From Aplectana chamaeleonis (lineage: Eukaryota > Nematoda > Chromadorea > Rhabditida > Cosmocercidae), in the NCBI GenBank assembly GCA_029168955.1, contig JAPDOI010001431.1, positions 117,116 through 181,115 of the forward strand: a stretch of DNA of 64,000 nt. Reading direction: 5' to 3'. The number at the start of each line of letters is the position of its first letter. Position 1 is the stretch's first letter. This document shows positions 21,121 to 29,968 of this stretch, in pieces. A program made the translations under genes and the position numbers. The notes under the pieces were generated by a model. That model saw only the letters and a program-made list of their open reading frames with translations. It searched no databases and had not been told where the DNA came from.

Positions 21121-22788
21121 TTACGCTTATTAAATTTACCGCATGATTTGTTTTATGCTATCTCAGCAAACATCGGACATTTTCACTGCTGCTTATCTGC
21201 TTGCTTGCCTCCTTCCTTTGCAATCGCCCTGGGTGCGTACCAGTTTAAAGTGGCTTTTCAGATACAGAGCCCGCCCGGGAATGGTTTATCCAGTTGCGTG
21301 CTCAGGGGGTAGTAGAGCGCAAATGCAGCCAATGGGTTTGCAGCAATTGTGGATCAAAAAGTCCAACATAGGAATCAATCCATCATTTTGAGTAAAATTT
21401 TCTAAAAAAGTAATTAAAGCACAATTAAAGCTTAGTTGACTGCGCCTATGAAGCATGATGTTACACTACTAAGCTTGTTTTTTTTCTCTCTAAATAGCCT
21501 GTCACGGCTCATATAGTCCGTTCATGATTGAGATGCTAAAGTATGTTAAGGCTAAAATAAATAAATAAATAAATAATTGTACCCATTCAATCGGTATCTG
21601 ATGAGTGCATCTTGACTAGGTAAACAGAGCCGTTCGTTCGATTTCTAAGTTCTTTGGGAGCCTCTTTTCATTCGAATCATCAATTTCTTTACCCCTTCGA
21701 AATGCCGAAATTGCGAAAAAAACCCTTTTCCAGAAGCATTCCGATTCCTGAAAGTTCTAAGATTACAAAACCAAACGTGATCAAAGTTGTAGCGTAAAAG
21801 CAGCTTTTTTTGGACATATGAACCAACTGAGAACTCGTGTAATTCGGTACTCTTATCGGTTGGTGGGCTGATGGTAATGATTGGAATAGGAAGTTGATTA
21901 ATTCTGCAAATACCTTGTCCGGCTTTCTTGAAATTGAGCAATGTGCACAGCGGTCATTGAAAACAGTGTTGAATAATTTCTTTTCGGTTTCAAGATCATT
22001 AGCTGAAAGGAAGGGTAGACTGGCAGAGCTGAGTCTGTCAAGAAATGGTGCAAATATGAAAAAAATGAAAAATCTTTAGAGGCAAAAACCGAAGGGTCCG
22101 AGGCCCATTGCAACAGCGGTGTCGAAAACCGGCTTAAACAAGCAATCAATAGCAATATACGGCCCCGAAATTTGAACGTTGTGTGCTCGCCCCACCCACG
22201 TCCTCGGCAGCCACAGGGGAAGTGGGTGGAGCAGGCACACCATATTCGAGTTTTGGAAGCGTATAGAGCTATTTAATGCTCGCTTTTGGCCAACATTGTT
22301 GTGGTAATGGACCTCGTTCCGGCTTGCAGGCCGAGTACGCAGCAAGGGAAGCGCCCAATGGCAGACATTCGATCGACGTGTCCCTTGAAGCTCTTGAATT
22401 TCAATCAAAATTCGAATTCTGTTTTTTATCGCGAGCACTGCATTCAACTAGACTAGTCTCAATCCACTATTGTAGCCTCATAAGGGAAACCATTAAATCG
22501 CCATTTGGAGTGAGCGAAATAAAAAGCCTCGAGCCTACTACATACTTGTTACTCTAACAGTGATAATTGTGAGTGAGTCCCGTTATAACCTAAGCCGCGC
22601 GCTGCTGATCGCGGTGTGCACTGTCTTCCGCCATCAATGGACCAATCATCGCGTATTTGCACATGAATGTCCTACCGATATCGGCCACATTCTTTGGGCC
22701 AGCGCACACTCCCATCGCGTCAAGCTCGCTTATAGTTTGCTGTTCGTCCCGGGATCGACTAGGCTGGGTCACGCTAGCCGCAAGCCCC

Positions 22789-23270
22789 TTCAAAGGCAGC
22801 AGACACGCTCAAGAATGGTATCGATTTTATGACATAAATCAAAGGTTGGAGCTGGTTGTATTGGGAACTGACGAAAAAACGAACGAAAACTGTGTGGAAA
22901 TAGAGGAATAACGGTTATTCTGTTTCCAGGTGAAAGTGGACGAGTTTTACGGCGCGCGGTTGAAACAGCGAATATTTGCAACAAAACGGTTGAGATAGAG
23001 AATCCGATACACTCTTACAGCCCGTACTGGAACTTTAACTTCGTTGGAAGAATCAAAAACCAGCCAAAGGGACCGTATTAGTACTATCAATCTGGACGAG
23101 TTTGTATTTTGGGGCGGGGTTGCAGAAATTTTTCGATTTGCATTGCTAAATTTAAGTAGTTTTGACTCGTTTTTGACGCTTCCAACGGCGTGTGCAGTCT
23201 ACTAGGAGCCATGCGACTTCAGAAACGTAGTTATCTCAACAACTTTTTCGAGCGTGTCTGCTGCCTTTAA
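22789..23270. mobile_element. TTAA-ended element (family A), copy 3, in right arm
   Basis: Reverse-complement counterpart of 17733-18213, carrying the same degenerate TTGA at one end (TTCAAAGGC at 22789) and TTAA at the other (23267-23270). It is a product of the inverted duplication, not an independent insertion. Confidence 0.75.
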
Positions 23271-23518
23271 AAAAAACTTCGCGGGTCTATCACATTTTTC
23301 ACTGCTCATAAATACGCCCATCCTTTGGATTTATAGCATTAAAACTTCAGTTGAAGCGGAGGAACCAACATAATTGTCTCGGACGATGGACAAGCTTACA
23401 GCGCTGTTGATCATGACAGTGACTACTGATCACCTGAGACTATCAGGTAGCTTTTAATATATGGGATTTTCTTCCTGTAAAGGCTATTGAAATGCCAGGC
23501 ACATGATGACTGTCAGAT

Positions 23519-25135
23519 TGAGGTAAATGTAGCTTGCTTTAGCCTTCTCAAATAAGCTTTTTTCAACCTTTGCCTCTATGTAACGGGTTACTTACATTCA
23601 GTTTCCCAAAAGTAGCTTCCAATAACAATAAAGACCTTGGCGGGAGAGAAATTTATGTATCAAAAGCCGTAAATACACTAAAAATCATAAAAAGACAATG
23701 AATATACAATAGGTAGGGAAGACCACATTCTATAGAACATATTATAGACATACATACGGTATTATATAGAACACACGGCATATATACGGTATTCGATACA
23801 ACAGGCATACACGTAAATAGTAGAAAGAAAAAACACGTCTTCGTGTCTTCCAACGCCATCATCGCTAGATGAGTTGAATGGGGTTAATTCCTTAATAGAA
23901 CAGTATCAGAATCGCTTTGTTTAAAAATGAAATGCCTTAAAGCAGAAGAGTTCTTGAGGAGGTTTTTTTTTTCATATTTTGCTAAATTTTTTCAAAAACA
24001 ACGACTTCATCCATATCTTCACTACCCAGCGATTTAGGACACCCGATTTCATAGCTAGTATACTTGCTGCAAATGGAATTCATGTCGAATCAGAGTCGAG
24101 TACCCTCGGTTATAATAACCAAGGGGGCCGCAGCTCTAGGCCCTGAGGGAGCGAGGGGCCGGAAGGATTTTACTGGTCATCAATAATCGCAGACCTTTGC
24201 GGCCGAGCGAAAGACGATCAGTGCGTCTACCGAGGCGTCAAAGTTGCCTTAAGAAAGTGTTCTGACTTAGTGCATATGAAGGCAAGAAAACGCGTATTAT
24301 GCTGAAGATATCGCCAAGAAGACCTCATTTTTGTAAAGTTTCCTCATAATTATCCATTTTCCAGCACATATTTGAATTCCAGTAAAAATTACTCTCTAGG
24401 CGTGGTAAAGTCACTACCACTTTAAGTTGGAGGAGGCCACAGGAATTTCCAACACGGAGGAGGGGGCCGCACATCCGATGGGCCGATACCCAGGGCATGC
24501 CTTACCCTGTGCCTTAGAAAAAAATATTCGAGCTTACGACTATGGTCGGATATCGCACTTTTTCGAACATCCGACTTCTTAAATTTCGAGTTAAATTTTC
24601 TATCCAACCGAAACTGTCGCAAAGCCACCTGATTAATCGATTCCGAACCATGGTACGTCGCGCGGTGTGCATATCCGGGCCGGGAGTCTGAGCTGCGCAA
24701 GGATGGAGGGAGGTGGGTCCGAGCTCCGCCTTGATAGTGAAACATTCTGAATGGGAGTAACACTTTTAGAAGTCATGTTCAGCGAAGAGTCCGATTAAAC
24801 CGTCAAGTTTACATGAATTCTTGTTGTAACTGACTTATCGTAAAGGTTAAAATTATGATAAGGCTTTTTTCAGGTTGAATATGAATTTAATAACAGAAAA
24901 AAAACAAATCAAACTCTTTGGAGCTGGTCTGATAAATTCGTCAAAAATTGACCAATCAACGCTTCTGGGGGAGGGTCTAAGAAAATCACCAGTTTTGCTC
25001 CCTGAGGGGGATCTGAGTACAGTTGGCGCTGTCCACATCCCGTGCCGTACCCTCTTCGGAACGCAAAAACAAAATGATGAAGAAATCTACCTCAGGGAAA
25101 AATAGTCGATGATTGACAGAATAAATACAATTAGG
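23519..25135. other. Unique intergenic DNA
   Basis: No gene recognised. An AT-rich stretch with repeated ATACGGTAT words lies at 23750-23800. A GC-richer part at 24100-24240 and 24420-24740 contains a 113-codon minus-strand frame (24422-24763) without a known motif. A short exon in this region cannot be excluded from sequence alone. Confidence 0.35.
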
Positions 25136-25600
25136 AATATGGTATACTTTGTCGCTGTCATGAGCGACAGGCATGCAATCTATCACAAATCGCAGCGGGA
25201 CTCGCATCGAAGCAACGGGATCGGTCGTCGTAGGAACATTTAACGGTCCAGCAAAGTTCAAGTCGCGGCGTTGCTCGCAACGACGAACAGCGTTGAATGA
25301 TGCATTATCTATTACATTCGGCGACGCGAGCGACCGTCGCAGCGTGAAGGGCGACGAGAGGGCATTCTAACGCCGCGACGACCCTGCGCCACTGCCAGCA
25401 AGCGGCAACCGAATGTTCGAAAACATTTTTGTCGCCGCGTCAAAGGTGACGCTCGGCGACCACTTGCCGGCCAGTGCAACTCTGCAGACCCCTTTATCGC
25501 GCGTCTGTCGCAGCGAAGTGTCGCAGAGGGCTGACATACTGCAAATATGCCAGTCTGTCGCTGCCGCTGTGGCTGTGCAGCGCACTGCGACAGCGAAAGG
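25136..25600. mobile_element. Second family-F foldback element, interrupted and truncated
   Basis: TACTTTGTCGCTGTCATGAG at about 25143 and GGCATGCAATCTATCACAAA at about 25171 match the right-hand arm (inverted) of the element at 4092-4484. The match stops at GTAGGAACATTTA (25242), resumes at TTTATCGCGCGTCTGTCGC (25493) and continues through GGGCTGACATACTGCAAAT to about 25560. The other outer end is missing. The interruption is a separate insertion (next entry). Confidence 0.65.
25243..25492. mobile_element. 250-bp GC-rich family-G element nested in a foldback element
   Basis: It is flanked by TTTA on both sides (25239-25242 and 25493-25496). The right end TGCAACTCTGCAGACCCC is the family-G terminus also seen at 11953 and 12885. 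The left end (ACGGTCCAGCAAAGTTCAAG) is a diverged inverse of it. The surrounding foldback element joins up when this block and one TTTA are removed. Open frames inside are GC artefacts. Confidence 0.6.
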
Positions 25601-26211
25601 TTTAAAGGGCGGGAGCCCCGTGACTGGTGGTCGCGGAGCTCCCGCCATTTGAACCAGCCATCAGGTGAGCGGAGCCCGCAGGACGGCTGGTATTTCTATA
25701 AATACTTGTTTTGCCGCCTTTCGTCTGGCTCTTACACCCTATTCATACTTTTGCCAACCGGCAAATGTCGCGGTTCATCAGTAGAAAACGAGAAATTGTG
25801 ATTTGGTTTTAAATTGGCCAAGCGCGTAACGCCCTTTTCGAAATCTCAGTTCAGGATGAACGTAGAAATTAAGACTCAAATTGCAATAAAAAGAGCGCAA
25901 AAAGTTGGTAAATGCACCCAAAAATGATTTGGAATGGTTCACTGGTTTTAGAGTAAAAAATGAAAGACCACGCGTTTTTGTTGTTGATCTCCTTATTTTT
26001 TCAGACGGCGTACACGATCTTGTTGGTACACTTAAAATTGAGCTAGGGAGCTCATTTTTGGACAGGAGGCGAAAATCGTGGGTTTATATACTAAATTAGC
26101 CGTGGAGCACGAAAACTGTTTTCTGCTACGGCTGTGGAGACCGGTGTGTGTGGGTGAATCTGCAGCCAATCAACACAGGTCGTCGGAGGTAAGTACTGAA
26201 CTTGTCAGAAT
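25601..26211. other. Unique DNA with a GC hairpin
   Basis: GCGGGAGC near 25609 pairs with GCTCCCGC near 25638. The rest is AT-rich without a recognisable gene. Confidence 0.35.
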
Positions 26212-26565
26212 TCGCATTCATGACACGTCATCGATCGATAATCAATATTATCGATTTTCGCGCTTTTTGCACAAAATGCGGCGAGGAGTGGTGATTGCTG
26301 ATGGGATTGGTTTTCTTGGTTGAGGAATTTCGCTCATCAGTCATTATCGATAAATGCCAATCAATAATATTGATTTTTTCGCCTGTTGCACAAAATGCCG
26401 TAATGATATTTGATTGTTGATGGCTCTAACAATAAGTCACTTGTTCAGGAAATTCTTCTCATCATGCAAAATCAAATATTGATGATCAATAATATTGAGT
26501 TCTCACATGTTGCACAAAATGCGGCAATGAGTGGTATTTTTTATGGATTTGGGTCATAAGTTTTA
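26212..26565. repeat. Three diverged tandem copies, about 120-127 bp
   Basis: Copies start near 26212, 26332 and 26458. Each contains an AATCAATAATATTGATT-like palindrome, then TTGCACAAAATGC, then a GAGTGGT/GATGG segment. The copies are only moderately similar, so the array is old. Confidence 0.65.
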
Positions 26566-28106
26566 AAAATTGTACTCAATCGACGATAGCGTCTGTTAGA
26601 TGTTTCATCATTCCGAAATGAAAATCGTTGAGCATAATTGAAGTCAGAAAGTGAACCTTCGGGAAAAATATGTGAAATTTCTCAAAATTTAGCTTCCTGG
26701 CAAAAGTAACGATTTGGTAATGGTTAAAAAAAGCTTCAAAAATATCTTGAAATATCCTAAAACATGATTTGGCGTAAAATAGCTGGAAAAATAAAAAAGC
26801 CAGGAAAAAAAGTGAAATGACCAAAAATGCGATTTGGTAGTCGATTATTTCACAAGCTTATCAAAACGAAATCAAGCGAGCGACGGAAACAATAGCCATT
26901 TTTGAAAGCTGTAATAAGGGAATCAGCACAGGTCAAGCTAGGACCCTGCCTAGCACCAGGAGGCCCCGCCAAACGCTGGAGGGCCTGGTGGCTGCTCGGC
27001 CAGCCGGTGAAGGCCGCGTCTCGCGTCGGTGTGCCTGTCACGTCTTGATTATTTCTCGATTATTGCTCGGCTACTTCTAGGCTATTTCGTAAACAACATC
27101 ATCTCAGCCGCGTAATATCTGAAAAACAACCAAGAAGTATCGAGAAATAGCACATCAGGAACCCCCGCGTAGCATGGTGGGCTATTTATCGGCTAAAACT
27201 CCCAGAGTGGGTGTATTTATTGATGATCTACCCGTCATTGACGTATCGTTGCTGCTATCAATGTGCTATTGGTCATTTGTGCAGTTTCGTAGATATTGTA
27301 TAACAGCTATGATAAGGGCATTCATAATTACACTCTTTTCAATAAAAAAGAAGTTCAAACGCAAACAATTTGTTCTGAAATTTTTCCTTTTTTTGTTTTC
27401 TGACAAACTCGATTTTCTGTTTTCTGAATTTTTTAAATAATTTCCGCACAGCCCTGCTCGGAACGCGCCGCTCGTCGTACGATCCCGCATCGCACGCGAC
27501 TCGCACCACAACTCCGGGCGACCCGGACGAGCAGCGATTGATCACCCGGAATCGGGTCACCGGGAAGAGCGGTCCCCTTTTCTGAGATCACAAAAGTCGA
27601 ATATTCGACAAATTAGATGAATTATAATTTAAAAAACGGTCGGAAAAACTATATTTCTCACCTATTGTTGCTCACGGACTGGAAAATGGGCACAAAATCC
27701 TCGAAGCACAATCGTGTCTCCTTCTGATAATTCGTGCAGCATCGTGCAATATCCGCTTCAGTGGAATTCTGGCCTAGGGCTCGTAGCACATCGTCCATCT
27801 GAAAATGGAAACCTTTTTAACAATATAAGTATACTAACTACTGAAGTATACAAAGCGTATGTCGGACCTGCAGAGACGAATCGTATTGTCAGTATCCCTT
27901 GAGCATCTGTAGTAAACTTTGCACTACCCCGCCCCGAGCAGGTGTTTCCAAAAAGTTATGAGTGTTTTCAAAGTTTCTCGAAAAGGTAAGGGTTCCCATC
28001 AGCAATTTGTTGGGTTTTTTTGGAAGAAAATTCGGGTTTGCTCAAAACATGTATGTAGGGGTAATCAAGTGTGCCAAATCTGGGGTTTGTTGTACGAATT
28101 TCTATG
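26566..28106. other. Unique intergenic DNA
   Basis: No gene. A GC-rich island at 27440-27560 (CTGCTCG at 27450 with inverse CGAGCAG at 27528) and a perfect GTCGAATATTCGAC palindrome near 27597 are the only structures noted. Confidence 0.35.
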
Positions 28107-28800
28107 GTTCACTGTAGGTTACGGTAGATAATATGCCATTTAGGGAGTGAAACCTACCTCAATAGTTCGAAATTCGAAAAATGGACATCAAATTCGTATT
28201 CACCACTCCCCCGCATACAAATTCTGTGTCAAATTTAGACTTTGACAAATCACCGTGTACTATAGTTGTACAATTTCGAAAAAAATGTCAAAGGAACGAA
28301 AATTGAAAAAAATTCGTTCGAAAAAAATCTCGAACGAACGAATTTTGAGAAACTTTCGAAATTTCGGAGGTCGAACGACGAAATTCGAATCTAATCGAAA
28401 TTTCGATTTTTTTTTCAAAATTTCGTATTTTTTTCGAAATTCGTCGAAAATTTCGAAAATTTCTCGAAATTTGTCGGAAATTTCGAATTTTTTTTATTTG
28501 TTCGAAAGTATTCCGAACGAACGAATTTCAAAAAAAAAACTTGAAAAATCGGATTTTGAATGAACGGAAATTGAAAAATTTTGTTCGAAAACTTTTCGAA
28601 CGAACGAAATTTGATAAAATTTCGTTCGACGAAATTTCGAACAACGAAATTTAAGAAAATTTCGTTATGAATTTGCGTACGAACGAAAACGAACGAGAAA
28701 AATTTCGAAAAATCTTTCGAAAGTTTTTCGAAAATTTCGCTCGTGTTCGTGTACAACTATACCGTGTACCCACCGTATCCTACCGTAATCTGTAGAGAAT
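28107..28800. repeat. TTCGAAATTT low-complexity palindrome with inverted ends
   Basis: The core 28255-28757 is built almost entirely from CGAAATTT, TTCGAA and CGAACGAA words in both orientations and can fold back on itself almost anywhere. TATAGTTGTACA at 28260 recurs inverted at 28751, and CTGTAGGTTACGGTAG at 28112 recurs inverted (CTACCGTAATCTGTAG) at 28779, so the inverted ends are interrupted on the left by about 115 bp. That insert shares a direct similarity with sequence after 28800 (ATGGACATCAAATTCGT against ATGGACCTCATATTCGT). Confidence 0.6.
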
Positions 28801-29146
28801 CGGCACATGGACCTCATATTCGTGTTAAGCACATTGATTTACAGTCAGAGAAGAATTTTGGGACACATTCATCGAAGAAAACCGGAGCCTTCAAAAGCGT
28901 TTTGCCCTTGGTGCAGATTGAAGGTTTGCGAAATTCCGCAAAGGGTGTGAAGGGGTCACAAAAATTATGGCCCAAAAATGATGGTTAAGGGGATGGATTA
29001 CAAAAACAAATGTTTAATTTCACCCCCCTCCCCTAGAATTTCGTGCTTTCTTCTGCTTTGGATAGCAGTTTTCTTGAGTTCCAAATATAAATTCTAAAAG
29101 AAACGGATATCTATGTGAAACATGTACTCAACAGACAACGAAAACC

Positions 29147-29968
29147 ATCCTTCCATATAATAAAAGAATCGGAGCACAAAGTACGACCACCTGGGCCTCC
29201 ATCACTATAGCACTATTTCGTCACATCTCTAACCACTCCAAAACAGTATTGAGCTGTATGTGCAATTCAGTCCACCAAAACCTTCAAAGTAGAGTTAGGC
29301 CCATTCGATTGTGCACTCATTTGGGGGAAGGTTGGGGGATTACGTTTCTCGGTTCTCAACATTCTGCCATCGAAATAGCCAAAAAATCAGCGAGCAGTCT
29401 GAGCTCTTTTCCTTTCCTCAGCCAAACGACTTCACCCTCATTACGTGGAGGAGATTCAACTCTCGTCATCACCTGGGGTCACAACCTTCGTGCGTTGGTG
29501 ACACGACAACATCATTGACGCGACTTAGAACCACCTCCCGGACTTATTCCCCGCCCCAAACCCCGATGAACCGTTATCAAAATCTTTTCAAGCAGCTCTA
29601 AGATCCATTCGAGGATGTCTGAGTAGCTTAAAAACCTTCTTCAACGACCACAACTTCACGGATTTATTCTGCAAAAGTAATCATGGACTATTCATTAACC
29701 ACCGGTCGGATAACCCTTCAAATTCTGATACTACACAAACTCCCCAACCCAAACTCACTCCATAACTCATTAACGAGACTTTTAAATGCAAAATCGATAG
29801 CAAATTCGTGATCAGCGCGTCAAATACCCATCGGACACCAATTTCACGACGTTTACTGCATCAGGAAAGAAAAAAAATTTTTTTGGCCTGAAAAATCATC
29901 AGGCTTATCCTTCCATATAATAAAAGAATCGGAGCACAAAGTACGACCACCTGGGCCTCCATCACTAT
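29147..29968. repeat. 62-bp direct repeat bracketing 698 bp at the satellite border
   Basis: The 62 bp at 29147-29208 and at 29907-29968 are identical (ATCCTTCCATATAATAAAAG through CACCTGGGCCTCCATCACTAT). The second copy ends exactly where the satellite begins. The 698 bp between are C-rich on this strand with two short overlapping open frames (29249-29518, 29311-29601) that match no known family. Confidence 0.9.

Larger units (their letters stand above)
17498..23518. repeat. 6-kb inverted repeat: two 2.4-kb arms around a 1.25-kb loop
   Basis: Left arm 17498-19871 and right arm 21125-23518 are reverse complements with only scattered substitutions and a few small indels (for example six extra bases near 22780). 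The outer tips read ATCTGACAG and CTGTCAGAT. The unique loop is 19872-21124. Both arms carry the same TTAA-ended element, the same 60-nt hairpin, the same TTTA microsatellite and the same open frames, so the inverted duplication happened after those features were in place. No target duplication is visible at the outer edges. A transcript through it would form a 2.4-kb double-stranded RNA stem. Confidence 0.92.

Noticed and set aside
24422..24763. 113-codon minus-strand frame
   Set aside because: No recognisable motif, no homologue in the window and no splice or promoter context; kept only as an unproven possibility in the region note.
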